A stretch of DNA of 64,000 nt from Lepus europaeus (lineage: Eukaryota; Chordata; Mammalia; Lagomorpha; Leporidae): positions 44,486,002 to 44,550,001 of the forward strand of contig NC_084831.1 of the NCBI RefSeq assembly GCF_033115175.1, written 5' to 3'. Position 1 is the stretch's first letter. The number at the start of each line of letters is the position of its first letter. Made by a program: the position numbers and the translations under genes. The notes under the pieces were generated by a model. That model did not search any database. It was not told the DNA's origin and was given only the letters and a program-made list of their open reading frames with translations. This document shows, in pieces, positions 34,735 to 46,600 of the stretch.

Positions 34735-35056
34735 GTCATGGACAGCAGGTTAAGCTACTGCCTGCAACATCAGCTTTCTACAGAAGAGCCAGTACAAGAC
34801 CCGGCTGCTCCACTTCCGAGCCAGCTCCCTGCTAATGTGCCTGGGAAAGCAGCAGATGATGGCCCCAGTGCTGGGCCCCTGCCACCCATGTGGGAGACCT
34901 GGGTGGAATTTCAGGCTTCTGGCTTCTGTTTGGCCCAACCCTGGCCATTGCAGCCTTTTGGGGAGTGAACCAGCAGATGGAAGATCTCTCGCTCTCTCTC
35001 TCTTCTTTATATCTATCTCTGCTTTTCAAATAAATAAAATAAGTCTTAAAAAAAGA
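34735..35056 (+). repeat. C-SINE, sense, head diverged
   Basis: GGTTAAGCTACTGCCTGCAA, CCTGGGAAAGCAGCAGATGA and CCATGTGGGAGACC, with the tail CAAATAAATAAAATAAGTC. Confidence 0.85.
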
Positions 35057-35814
35057 CATTCAGTGAGATGCTAGCTTTATTTCCATCTGAACCCAGCTGG
35101 GATTTGAACCTAAGTTCAAAGCTGTCCTTGACCTTGTGCACTACAATAGCACCAGACAGGAGCTGCATGGAGTTGAAGCAGCACGGGTAGATTCAGGGAA
35201 CCTGGATTTCAACCCAGCTCTGTTTTCCCCGCCCTTCTGAAAGAGTATTTGCTTTCGGAGCACCAGCCTCACCTCCAGTTTCTGCCAGGGACACACAGTG
35301 ATTCCTCCAGGGTATACTCCAGGCAGATGATGGAGCTCCGTGCTCAGCCCCTGACAGTCACAAAGCACGTGTAGGCACTGGCTTGGCACTCCACTGAAGA
35401 CCCTACTTCTCCGGGGGGCAGGCAGGTTGGGTGTGGCCATGCCATGTGGCTGGCCCCTGAAACCCCTTGGCCCAGGCACTTACAGGCACAAAGATGCGCT
35501 TCCCTACAGGGCTGAGCCGGTTCGGGCTTTGCGGATTTAGGATGGGGCTCGCACGCCGTGGCCCTGGGCTCATGCTGGTGCTCGCTGTCCTAGGGGATGT
35601 TCAGGTCTCGGGCATTTGAGCCAGTGCAGTCCTGTTCTTTTAGCTCCACTTGAATCCAGGCTCAATGTTCAGAAGACACGAGATGCATCTCTGTGTTGGC
35701 CCCTGTCCCACCCTGTGAATCATACCAACCCTCATAAGTTAGAGCTCAGAGAGGACTGGAATTTGAGGCCAAAGAAGGCAAAATATTTCCCATTCCCATC
35801 CTTGCTAAGTTCTC

Positions 35815-36050
35815 AAGTTATTGGTGTAATGGAAACAGACAGTCGTGGGTTCAAATCCAGGCTCTGCACTGTGCTTCTCGGGGAAAGAACTTGGGCCGTG
35901 AAGAAGGGTAACCCTGGCTCCCGGCCCCCAGCTCTGCTCACTCATGGTCATTGCACCATTCCATCAGTCCCTTGGCCTTCTGAGGCCATCTGCTTGCCTG
36001 TGAAATAGGGGGCGCCGGCAGTTCTCCCCCGTGGGACTGTGAAGATGAGA
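35815..36050 (+). repeat. MIR-like element
   Basis: GGTTCAAATCCAGGCTCTGC followed later by GCTTGCCTGTGAAATAGGGG and TGTGAAGATGAGAGAGTGAT reproduces the order of MIR motifs (tRNA-like B box, core, 3' part). Confidence 0.6.
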
Positions 36051-36639
36051 GAGTGATGCTCCTGGCTAAACCAGGGCACGGGGGCCGCAGCAGTCAGCAA
36101 AAGGTCCGGGCCGTTCACCCAGGGACCTGGCCGCACAGGCTGGGCAGATTCAGGTCCTGGGGTGACCTGTTTATCCTTCTCCGCCTCTAGCAGGAGGGCA
36201 GCCAGACAGGGCAGCTGTGGGTGCCTTGCTCACAGGCCTCGGCAGTATGGAAAGGAGAGGCTTGCTACCCAGTGGAGGGGCCAAGTACCCCCGAAGCCCA
36301 GCCCACCGCTTCCACCACCAAGTCCCTGGCGCCGACCAGTGTTGCTTCAGCTGCTAGTAGTTAATGTTCCTTTACTTGGCCACGTTTCCAGCTCCTGGGA
36401 GCCACATGGTCCACGAGGGCCCCCAGTCTACCCGCTGCCTGCCTGCCTGCCCCTGGGAGCCACACTCACCCACTCGGGGCCCAATTTGCCACCCTTCAAG
36501 GCTCGCCAGGCTGTGGGCACAGGGCCAACGCAAGTGGAGGCGGAGCAGGGGGTGGAGAGTCTGGAATTCTTCCGGGAAGGGGCCCAGCAGGGTCTTGGCT
36601 GCCAGCCCTTAGCCACGGCCGGGACCCCAGGGTGGAAGA

Positions 36640-38200
36640 GTGGTTGGGAAGGTGCTCGTGCCCGGCGGGTGTGCAAAGCCCTGCGTCACGAGGGAGAAAC
36701 TGCGCCCAATGGCGAGGGGTGGAAGGGCCCTGCCTTCAGGTGCTGGGGCCCGAAGGGGGTCCGCTTCTACGCTGAAGGCTGAGAACTGGGAGGCGCTGCG
36801 GGCTAGACACCCCGCCTCCTGGGCTCTGGGCGGGGGGCGTGGTGCGGCTGCCCCGCCGGGGCGGAGAGGGGTCGGTGAGGCGGCTCTGCCTCCCCGGGAA
36901 GTGAGGCCCGGCCAAACCCATCGCCGGGAGGGGCAGGCCCTCCTCTCGGCGCGCCGTGGGGACCCTGTGTCCGGAGGAGGCCGGCGTCCAGCAGATGCAC
37001 GCGGGGGAGGGCGGGGGAGGGGCGGGGAGAAGAAAACCCACAACAAAACTCGCGGCGCGGAGCGCACGGCTCGACTCGAATGGAAGGAGCCCGCGCCTGC
37101 GGAGCGCAGCCAAGACTCGGGCGAGCGAGCGGGGCCGGCGGGGCGCGGCACGGCGCCGGGGCGCAGCAGGTACCGGGCGCGGGCGGCGGCCGCGTGGGCA
37201 GGGGGGCCGGGGCCGCGCCCGGGCAGCGGACTCAGAGCTCCCCGCCCAAGGCGGCGGGCCGTGCGGCTGCCCGGGGCGGGGCCGCTGCTTGTCGCCCGCT
37301 CCTTGGGACCTTGTCCCGAGGACACGGCTGGCGATCCCCTTGGCGGTGCGACCCCGGCGCGATGAGAGCCGGGGCAGGGCCTCTCCTCCTCCCGGGCCAC
37401 GGGCTGGTCCCAGCCCCGGGCCCCTCCCGCTGCGCACATCTGGAAAGAATCTGAGGGCGCAGCGGGGGGAGTGGAAGGACGCAGCGGCGACAGGGAGTGT
37501 GGGGGCAGGTGGGACCCGGGCGGGCTAGGACCCCTTACTTAGAGCGGGGCTCCCCACAGCCGCTCCTCAGGGGTCCCAGCGAGCCCACCCCCGTCTTTTT
37601 TATATAAGGAGAAACTGAGGCCCCCCAGGGCGCGTGGACAGGTGACGCGAAGCCCGCGCGTCCGCCTGGGGCTCGGCTCCCCTGGCCGCGGTGTGGCCCC
37701 AGCCCAGCGCCGCGCGCCCGCCCAGCCAGAGCCCTCCCTCAGCTGGGGGCCTGGAGTCCGTCTGTCCGTCTCCGCGACCGTTGCCCAGCGGGACAGCTGG
37801 ATTGAGGAGGGGCGGGGGGCCGCCCACCGGCGAGCGCAGCGGAGGCCCCAGGTTGCAGGTCTCTGAGCTGGGGACGCGGCGGTGGCGCTGGAACACCTTC
37901 CGTACGCGCCGTCAGGTGGAGAGGACGCGGCGCGCAGCTCCGGGCAGCCCCGGGGGCCTGTGGCTGGGAGGCCTCCGCCGAGGAGCGGACGGGGCAGCGC
38001 GGGGCTAGCGCCCTGTCGGGTGCTGCAATGCGGCTGGCCCTAGTCCCGGGAGATTTGTGCCAGCGCTGCGGGGAGTCGCGGGCTTGCGGAGGCCCACGGA
38101 GCTGAGCGGGGCCGGCGGGGCAGGTGAAGCTGCGGTCTGCCCAGCCCCGAGAGGCGCCGCAGGGCCTGTGCCCACCCCGCCCTGGGAAGGCCGAGGTGAG
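36640..38200 (+). promoter_or_regulatory. PODN: CpG island, probable PODN promoter
   Basis: An abrupt rise in G+C with very frequent CpG, unlike the flanks, in the position expected for the PODN promoter upstream of its coding exons. It contains GC boxes such as GGGGCGGGG at about 37019-37027 and no convincing TATA box before the candidate first exon. Long open frames on both strands here (up to 276 codons on the minus strand, 36609-37439) are what stop-poor GC-rich DNA produces by chance. Confidence 0.75.
37040..37169 (+). other. PODN: Candidate PODN non-coding exon 1
   Basis: Within the CpG island, a stretch ending GGCGCAGCAG/GTACCGG offers a donor site, and the next usable acceptor upstream of the PODN start codon is at 43334. 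The 5' limit is a guess. If used, it carries an ATG at 37080 whose frame stays open through the junction (see findings). RNA evidence is required. Confidence 0.4.
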
Positions 38201-38766
38201 GCAGCGGCATGGGACACGCTGGTTACTCAGAATAGCCTGAGGCTGCACAGGAAGGCCAGCAGCGGGCCTGGGGGTTCTGCTCCTTGTGCCCCCCCGCTGG
38301 GGCCCAGGGCCTGGAGGGCAAGGTCAGAAGCGTCAGATGGGAATGACTGTTCTCAGGACATCTCGCGCCCGAGTGCTTTGTCCCTCTGGGTAAGGCACCT
38401 TTGGGGCCCTTGCAGCTCTGGATGGTTTCCTGACACCAACATCTTGGCATGGTGGCTGATGTCCCGGGCAGCCTGAGCCTCCGGCCCTGCTCACCCTTCC
38501 TCAGACACAACGTCCCCTTCCTCCCCGCCACCCAGAAGGCCTTTGCTCCTTCCCCCTTCTGCCGCCAGTGCTTTTCCTGTCTCCCATGCAGCCTTCCAGA
38601 CCAGCTCAAGGTTCTGGGCAGGAGTCACAGCACACAGATTTTAGCCCTGATCATGCCCTGAGCATAGGCTCTGTAGATGAGGGAGTCACCAGGTCGGTCA
38701 TATTGCAGATCCTTCTCGACTCTGCCTTTCATGGATTCATTCATTCGCTCAGCTCACGTTTTCACT

Positions 38767-39106
38767 TATTTATTTTTAAAAGATTTATTTATTTGAAAGG
38801 CAGAGTTACAGAGAGACAGCGACACACACACAAAGAGAGAGATAGAGAGAAGTATCTTCCATCTGCTGGTTCACTTTCTAGATAGCCACAATGGCCAAGG
38901 CTGGGTGGGACCTAAGCCAGGAGCTTCCTCTGGGTCTCCCATGTGGGTGCAGGAGCCCAAGCACTTGGGCCATCTTCTGCTGCTTTCCCAGGAACGTTAG
39001 CAGGGAGCTGGATCAGAAGTGGAGCAGCTGGAACTTGAACTGGTGCCCATATGGGATGCTGGTGTTGCAAGTGCTGGCCTTACATGCTGCACCACAGTGC
39101 CAGCCC
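38767..39106 (-). repeat. C-SINE, antisense
   Basis: AAAAGATTTATTTATTTGAA, a CACACACAAAG patch, GGTCTCCCATGTGGGTGCAG and the head complement GCACCACAGTGCCAGCCCC. Confidence 0.92.
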
Positions 39107-39246
39107 CCATGCCATGTGTGAGGAGTCAGGAGAGCAGTGAGCCAGGAGTGCTGTGGGAGCACCCGAATCCCACCAGGGGGCAGAGTGAGACACCCTGGAG
39201 CAGGGGCACTTGAAGGGATTTTTGTGGGGGAGGGGCAGCGATGGGA

Positions 39247-39270
39247 CCCCCCCCCCCCCACACACACACA
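39247..39270 (+). repeat. C-run and CA microsatellite
   Basis: A run of 13 C followed by (CA)n, at the join of two low-complexity tracts. Confidence 0.8.
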
Positions 39271-39639
39271 CTTTGTGCTTTAGGTTTAAGTCTTCCAAAT
39301 AGGAAGATGAACTTCCAGGCCTGGGGTTTCTATTAGCATCCACAGGATGCAGCTGTCTGGGGCCTGGCCCAGAGCAGGTGATGGTGGAGTTGTACCGAGT
39401 TTGAGTGAAGGAGGAAAGTGGTGCAGGGGGCCAAGGTGGTCCCTGGATTTGGGCCTCCCTTGCCCTTCCTTCTTCCCGTGCTGCCTTAACCTCCCACTTT
39501 GGGTCTGCAGGGGAGGTTTGGTGGGGTGGAGGGAGCGGCAGGTGCAGTGGCTTCCTCAGGAGTAGTAACCCAGTGTGTGTTGCACCAGTGCTGGCGCTGG
39601 GCTGGGCCTGTCACTTCATCTCCCATCTCTACTTCCTAG

Positions 39640-39735
39640 ACTGAAGACTGAGGGTAAGAAAGTGACTCACCCGGACCCACAGCATAGTCAGGATTGGAGC
39701 CCGGGCTCGTCTGTCTCCAAAGCTCTCCGCCAGGC
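39640..39735 (-). repeat. MIR-like fragment, antisense
   Basis: AAGACTGAGGGTAAGAAAGT, GACTCACCCGGACCCACAGC and GATTGGAGCCCGGGCTCGTC follow the antisense MIR pattern (GGTTAAGTGACTTGCCCAAG, GGATTCGAACCC). Confidence 0.55.
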
Positions 39736-41904
39736 TGGCGCTCTGCCCAAGGGCTTGAGTTGTCCCTCACCAAGTGGACTTGCAGCTCCTGGAGACCGGG
39801 GGTCTGTTCTCCCTGCTGCTCCTCCCCACACCCCTGCCACGTGGCTGGGCACACCCATGGGGCTTGGGGGCTTGTCTTGCTCAATGGTCTTAGGAGAACA
39901 AGTGGGAAAATTGAGGCTGTATGAATAGGTCAGTAGTGTGACCAAGATCATATGGCAATCCATGGGGGTAGCACTGGCACTGCCAGGATCCCAAGGTCCC
40001 AAGGGTGGCTGGGCCAGCTGGGGGCAGGGGAGGGGCTGCCACTGGGGCCGCCACTGTCGGAGGCCTGGCTGTCTTCCCGCCTCTCCCTGGAATCCAGCTC
40101 CTCCTGTCCATCCCTGCAGCTCAGCCCCTCCCCTCTCTGCCCAGACCAGGCCAATGGTCCCTCACCTCGTGGCCACTGTGCCCATCCCGCACCAGACAGG
40201 CTGCGCAGCCTTGTAGGGATCACAGCATGGATTGTCTTGCTCCCAGGCCTCGGCACACACTCGCTGCCTTGCTTATATCACCCCTTCCCTTTTGCCTGAC
40301 ACTCATCCCTTGTGGGGGCCGCATCGGGCATCACATCTCTGAGGACGCCTTCTCTGGCCCCAGGACTTCCTGAGGGCCCCCTGGACTCTGCGTTTCTCCC
40401 ATCGTACCTCTGATGACCTGGGGATTATTGTACTCAGTTTACACCATGCTCTAGGCCAGCACTGGAAATACAGTGAGCACCAGAAATGCAAGCCACATGC
40501 ACAATGTAAACTCTTCTAGAAGCTACACTGTTAAAAAGTCAAAGGAAACAGGTAAAATTTATTTTATTTAAGCCAATATATTGGAAAAAGTTATGTAATC
40601 AATATAAAAATAAATAAGATTTTGGGGGCTGTCGTTCATATTAGGTATCGAACATTCTTTTTGGTACCACATCTGTGGAATCTGGGGCCACTACGTTTTA
40701 CACTCACAACGCATCTGCATTTGGACCAGCCATGCTGCAAGTGCCCAGTAGCTGAGCGGTGCGGGGCAGCCGCCAGAGCATGCAGTGCCCCGCGGGCCCC
40801 TGAAGGGCAGCAGCCGTGCCTAAGTCTTCTGTCTGGGTCCCCAGCACAGAGGAGAGGCCCAGGGGAGAGAGGCAGAGCGTGGGGTTGGGCCCTGGGTGGG
40901 AGCTCAGCTGGGCCATTCAACAGCTGTTGCAGCGGCTGCTCCCCGCGGGCCCCAGCTCCCTGATCTGCAAAGTGGTGATGATAACATTTTCAGCATGGCC
41001 TGGAATGCTCATATAAAGACATGTTTGTACAGTTTCCAGATTTTTACAGACATGAAACCGCAGGGAAAGGAGGAAGAGCCCGTGCACAGGATGGGTGGGG
41101 ATGAGCCTCCTTCCTCTGGCCCCTGCCCCTGGCCTCCTGCTCGGCTTGCATTTGGAGTTCATGCCCACACCCCGCCTTGTGGAGCCCCAGTCTGCAGTGG
41201 GGTCACACAGGCAGGGAAGGGGGAGGCTTGCTTCCGTCCAGTGCTGGCTGCCCCGGGGGCTGGAGGCGCGTAAGCTGGCTGTAGGGTTGTGATGTGCCAT
41301 GGAATGAGGAGCTGCAGACTGGCATCTGGCCAGGGCATAGGGTGGCAGGGGTGTGGGATGGCGAGCATGGGGCCAGGAGCTGCATGTGTTGGGCTCCCTG
41401 GTTCCCTGCCAGACCAGCGGCTGGCACCTGCGTGGGTCTTTCGGGTCAAGCGAGCCTGGCTGCACCCCTCATCTTTCTGCTCATACTTCTGCCCCCCGGG
41501 ACCTTGTGCACCTTTTCCGCTGTCACCCCAGTCTAGATGGCCTGTGGGTATTGGCCCTGGTGCCTGCTGCCCCCTCAGACAGAAGGTAGGGACCTTTCCA
41601 GCCCACCTGGGTCCCTGGTGCCCAACACAGGACTGGGCCCTGATGGCGCCGCACCTTGCAGACGGCGACAGAGCAGGATCTGCAGGACCTCAGCAGCCAC
41701 GATGCAGCAGGGTTCCCGGATGGCTGGTGTGTCTGCCTCAGCAGGGGGCAGGCCTGGGCCCGGGCTGGAAAGCCGAGTGGCATCTAGATAGGGCCCTCGG
41801 GTGTGGGCAGTGTTCTGGTCAGAGTGGATGGCGGTAAGGAGTGCTGAGGCTTATTGGGCGCTTACCGTGTGCGGGAAGTGTCTCTCCCTGTGTTGTCACA
41901 GTCT

Positions 41905-42000
41905 CCCGTGGGGACCATTCTGTTCTCCCCTAAGGAGGAGTGAAGAAGCTGAGATCACAAAACCTGCCCAAAGCCACACAGCTGGACATGAGCCGGAGCC
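41905..42000 (-). repeat. MIR-like fragment, antisense
   Basis: GAAGAAGCTGAGATCACAAA, CCTGCCCAAAGCCACACAGC and TGGACATGAGCCGGAGCC resemble antisense MIR. Confidence 0.5.
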
Positions 42001-42824
42001 AAGACCACAGCCCTGGCCGTCTGGCTGCGGAGCGTCAGTGTCACCGTCAAGTTCCCGGTGAACCGCCCAGGCCCAGCACCTCAGCAGACCCTTCCTTACT
42101 GCTCTGCGGGTTGTGGTGCCCGAGTGGTGGCAGGAAGAGGGGCTCAGCTGTCGGCTGCTTGGCTCAGGAGCAGGTGCCGGGCCTCGCGGTGTGCGGCCGC
42201 CCAGCCGTGATGGCAGCACCTCGCCGCCTAGTGGTGCAGGGGCTATGGTGTCGGCTCCCTGGGAGCGCAGGTGTGTCGTCTGCATTGTGCGGGTGAGGAA
42301 GGTGAGGCTCTGTGAGGCCAGAGCCAGCACGTGGTGGAGGCAGGGCCTCTGAGCCGCTGCCTGTCACGACTCAGCACACGAGGAGCCAGCCCTGAGCCAA
42401 GGCCAGGCCCAGGGTACTGCGGGGGCAGTGGACCTCCATCACCTCTTGTACCTGCTCCCTGCTGCACCAGGGGACCGTGCTGGGGAGTGGCTGTGCAGGG
42501 GCAGCGGTCAGGTGAGCGGATCAGGCTCTGGTGGGGGCCGCTGAGTGCGCCGGCAGCAGGCATGGGCCCGGACATGACACAGGCAGCTGCAGCTCCGTTC
42601 ACTGGTGCCTTCTCCGAGCCAGACTCAAGGCTTGGCCTGCACCCACGCAGAGAGCCGCACACAGTCCTGGGTGGGGAAGAAGATACTTTGGGCATTCACA
42701 CCGTAGCCCGGCTAATGCTAGGCCCTGGGGGACACAGTGTCCATCTTCCTCCCCCCACATCATTACACTGGAGGTGGTTCTGGGAAAGGACGTCACTGGT
42801 GGCAGAAGGGAGGGGGAGGGCGGG

Positions 42825-42880
42825 CCAGGCAGAAGAGCGGCATATGCGCAGTCCAGGCAGAAGAGCGGCACATGCACAGT
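42825..42880 (+). repeat. 28-bp tandem duplication
   Basis: Two adjacent 28-base units (42825-42852 and 42853-42880), both beginning CCAGGCAGAAGAGCGGCA and differing at two positions. Confidence 0.9.
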
Positions 42881-43339
42881 CCTATAGTGAGACTAGGCTC
42901 CTGATGACTGGGGCTGAGAGTGGTGTTGGGAGAAAGGCAGGGCCAGTCCCAAGGGCTGAGCACGGCGAGCGGAAGACCTAGGATACACCCTGCTGGTGCT
43001 GGCCCACAGCGGCCTGGGGCTGCTGGAGGAGGGGCAGGGTCTCCCAGCGCTGCCTGTGCCAGTGCAGTAAGAGCTCAATAAAGGCCAGGTCCCGCCTCAG
43101 CTTTCCCTTCTGTGCAATGGGCATTCCTTGGCGCCAGGCCTGGTGAAAGGGCAGAGGCTGCCTCTCCCCTCCAGGGGTGGCCCTGATGGGAGTGAGTGGG
43201 GAGGAGGGCGGCAGCCAGCAGATCAGCAGGGTGCTGAGGACAGGGTCCAGAGTGGACACTGCCTGTGCCCCAGGCTTAGTGGACCTGCCGTTTCGTGGAG
43301 TGCCAGGGTGGGTCTGACTCGGCCTCTCCTACAGGCACC

Positions 43340-43651
43340 ATGGCCCAGAGCAGGGCGCTGCTGCTCCTGCTGCTGTTGCCGCTGCAGCTGAACCTAGGAC
43401 CTGTGCTTGCCGTGAGGGCCCCAGGGTTTGGCCGCAGTGGCGCCCACAGCCCGAACCCCGAAGAGAATGAGTTCGTGGAGGAGGATCCGGTGCTAGTCCT
43501 GAGCCCCGACGAGCCAGGGCCTGGCCCAGCTGCAGCCGACTGCCCTCGGGACTGCGCCTGCTCCCAGGAGGGAGTGGTGGACTGCGGTGGCATTGACCTG
43601 CGGGAGTTCCCGGGGGGCCTGCCAGAGCACACCAGCCACCTGTCCCTGCAG
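43340..43651 (+). CDS. PODN: PODN coding exon 1 (signal peptide, Cys cluster)
   Basis: The exon begins at 43335 after CCTCTCCTACAG. The ATG at 43340 has context GCACCATGG, matching Kozak at -3 and +4, and it is chosen because a signal peptide ([18 protein letters not shown]) follows at once. It contains [15 protein letters not shown], the capping cysteines before the first leucine-rich repeat. The donor is CTGCAG/GTGAGG after codon 104. Confidence 0.96.
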
Positions 43652-46600
43652 GTGAGGCCGCTGCTGCACCAACACGCCCCAGGGACGGCCCTGGAGCCCC
43701 CGGCTATCACGGCTCTGTGTTTCATCCAGAGTCTCCAAAACTTGGGCCTCCCTGCCCCCAGGTATAGGGTGTTAGGTCCGGTCAAAGTCATAGTAGAACC
43801 CCATGTGCCTCTGGTCCGAAGCACTGTGCCGTGTCCACATAGAGCCGGCTGGGCTGGAGCTGGGTAAGGAGTCAGGCTCTGCCCGGCAGGCTACCTCTGG
43901 GACAGCCAGGCCACCACAGACACCATCTCAGGGCAGAGCATAGCACACCCACGCGAGAGCGCTCGGAGGCCTGGACGATGAATGCGGGCGAGCATTCACG
44001 AATGTTAGCCTGGCCTTGCAGCAGGGGTTTGTCTGGGAGCGCTGGTTCACCCAGGGTAGCGGGGTAGTCTGTAGCCCTGGGGCCATGGGGGGTTGGCCAC
44101 AACCATTTCCAGAGGCCAGACCCCGTGTGGGGAGGTGACCCACAGTCCCACGACACTGGGGGTCTGGAGCTTGGTTTGCTGATCCCCTTGTTATGGAAGC
44201 TCTGTCTGGGGTACCTGCGCTGTGCCTCTGGCCCTGTGTGGGGGCTGGGCAGGTAGGGAGAACTCTGACCCACCTTGCCGTCGGGTGCTCACAGTCTGGC
44301 GAGGCCTAAACCGAGACATCAAATAGAAACGGAAATAGAAGGACTTGAGCTGTGTGGGGTTCAGAGCAGGCTCCTAATCCAGCCCCAGCCCAACCCAGGG
44401 TGGCTTCTAGAGGAGGAGCTCACTGACCCTGCTTTTTTTTTTTTTTTTTTTGACAGGCAGAGTGGACAGTGAGAGAGAAAGACAGAGAGAAAGGTCTTCC
44501 TTTGCCCTTGGTTCACCCTCCAATGGCCGCCGCGGTTGGCGCGCTGCGACTGGCGCACCGCGCTGATCCGATGGCAGGAGCCAGGTCTTCTCCTGGTCTC
44601 CCATGGGGTGCAGGGCCCAAGCACTTGGGCCATCCTCCACTGCACTCCCTGGCCACAGCAGAGAGCTGGCCTGGAAGAGGGGCAACCGGGACAGAATCCG
44701 GTGCCCCGATGACCCTGCTTTTTAAAGGGTTCGAGTGGAGTGGGGATCCCAGGGTCAGCAAAATAAAGCAGAGTGGTTTCTGGCTTGGACACCTGCCACC
44801 ATGTTGCAGCTCGCCAGGTGGAACTGTCTGTGGAACCCTGTTCGTGGGCTCCTTGATGGAGAACCCACAAAGCCGTGCCTCAGTACCCACATTGAGGCCT
44901 GGCCCAGAGTGGGTGCTAGGGCCTGCCTGCAATGGGGGAGACTCTGAAGGAGGGCACCCAACAGAGACAGTGGCTCACAGGGCTGGGGCTGAGGGTTGGG
45001 GCACCCCTGGCATCTGCTGATGCTAACACCTCCCCACCCCAGAACAACCAGCTGGAGAAGATCTTTCCCCAGGAACTCTCTCGACTACACCGGCTGGAGA
45101 CTCTGAACCTGCAGAACAATCGCCTGACGTCCCGAGGTGAGGGGGTCCCCGGGGGCTCAGGTGGGGACCTAGGGCCCGTGTGGTGCAGGGGGCCCCCCGG
45201 GAGCGCCTGGGCTAGGTTGGCGCAGGGCTGCTCGAGGGGCCCCATTGTTGCTGAGTGCTTCTGCGACCTGGCAGGGGGCCAGGAGCTCCCAGGACCCTGT
45301 CACGGAGTCTGACTCACAGCGGGTCTTTAGTGTCCCCCAGTTTTAAGAAATTGGCTTTTTTTCCTGATGATGAAAATTATCTCTGATAAGGTAGAAATTT
45401 TGAAAAATAAAATGGAAAAAACCCTCATAATTCTGCCTCATAATTGATTGCGATGAATAACCACTATTGGTATTTTGATGCACCGTATTCCTTCCCATTT
45501 TTAAAACAAGCAGCTTTGTGGAGGTGTTTCTGTACCGTTAGATTGGCCCGATGTAAAGACATGAGCTGATGCGGTTTGGTCAGGTTGTGAGGGGACGCGC
45601 GGCCGCCACAGCCCAGCCCCGTCTTTCTGGCTTCGTGTTTGTAAATTCGGAGCTGAACGCCTACAGTAGCTGTTACAACCTGCCTCACTTCCCTTCGCGA
45701 TTCGCTTAGCATCATTTTTCAGGCTGCTAAACACTCGGCCTGGCTGTCCCAGCGTGACAGCAGGGCTTCTGTGACGCGGCGTGTTTATGTAACTGTTCCC
45801 TCTCTCTAGCTACTTGGGCCAGTCCCAGCATCTGAGGGTCCAGGAGCCCGGAACTGAGGGTCAGAGGCCAGCCTCAGGGCTGGAGAGGGGCCAGCCTGGC
45901 TGGACTCCCGGCCACACTGCATCTGCCAGATGGGGCGGGGGCCGCCCAGGTGCTGGCGCTGCGCAGAGGCTGCCGGTCCCCAGGGTGTGAAGAGTGACTC
46001 TGACCCTCTGGCCGGTCCCCAGGGCAGAACTCCTCCCGGCTGGATCCTTTCAGCCACGCCCGATGCTTGCTCCTCTGAGTTTGGGGCCCCCGTGAGCAAG
46101 GAGGAAGGAAACCGGGGCTGGGCAAGCCTCTGGGGACTGAGTGGGGAGGGACAGGGCTGCCGGGCCTCGCCTGTCCTGGCGGGTGAGGTGGGGGTAGGGG
46201 AGGGAGGTAGGCTCCCGCCATGCTCCCCTGTAGCGTCTCCTTCATCCAGGGCTCTGACCGCTGCCTGTCCTTTGAAGGGCTCCCGGAGGAGGCGTTTGAG
46301 CACCTGGCCAACCTCAATTACCTGTACCTGGCCAATAACAAGGTGAGGGCCGCGCAGGTGCTGCCTGGGCCTCCTGGCGACCTTCAGCTGAGTTCCCTGT
46401 TTTACGTCCTCCAGGGCCTCTTCCGGGGTGCTGCTGGGTCCAAACTGCTGCCCGGAGGAGACTCTGGGTGGTGAGGAGGGAGACACAGGCCCACACCTGG
46501 AGCCCAGGGCGTCCGGTGTGTCAGATAAGGAAGACGGAGGCCAAGGCCCCCAGGAGTTGGGGAGGATGGGGGCAGGGCCATGATACTGGGATTCCTCCAG

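Larger units (their letters stand above)
21391..36640. other. SCP2-PODN intergenic region, no gene seen
   Basis: No open frame combines codon structure, splice sites and a recognisable protein. It holds the repeats listed separately. Non-repeat islands (21400-22850, 24480-25590, 29104-30738, 33530-34230, 35160-35810) show nothing I can name. The 216-codon frame at 21931-22581 has no recognisable domain and is treated as chance. Confidence 0.6.
37170..43334 (+). other. PODN first intron (inferred), gene-free
   Basis: 6.2 kb between the CpG island and the signal-peptide exon. It contains one antisense C-SINE (38767-39106), MIR-like pieces and a 28-bp tandem duplication at 42825-42880. Several long frames here are GC-driven and have no recognisable domain. 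Confidence 0.6.

Noticed and set aside
36609-37439. Minus-strand open frame of 276 codons, and long plus-strand frames, in the CpG island
   Set aside because: Pro-, Arg-, Gly- and Ala-rich translations open in several frames at once, as expected where stop codons are rare in GC-rich DNA. No domain or splice context.
37595-37610. TATATAAGG as a TATA box for PODN
   Set aside because: It lies downstream of the candidate first exon and is followed by GAGAAACTGAGG, typical of an old MIR fragment. A CpG-island promoter does not need it.
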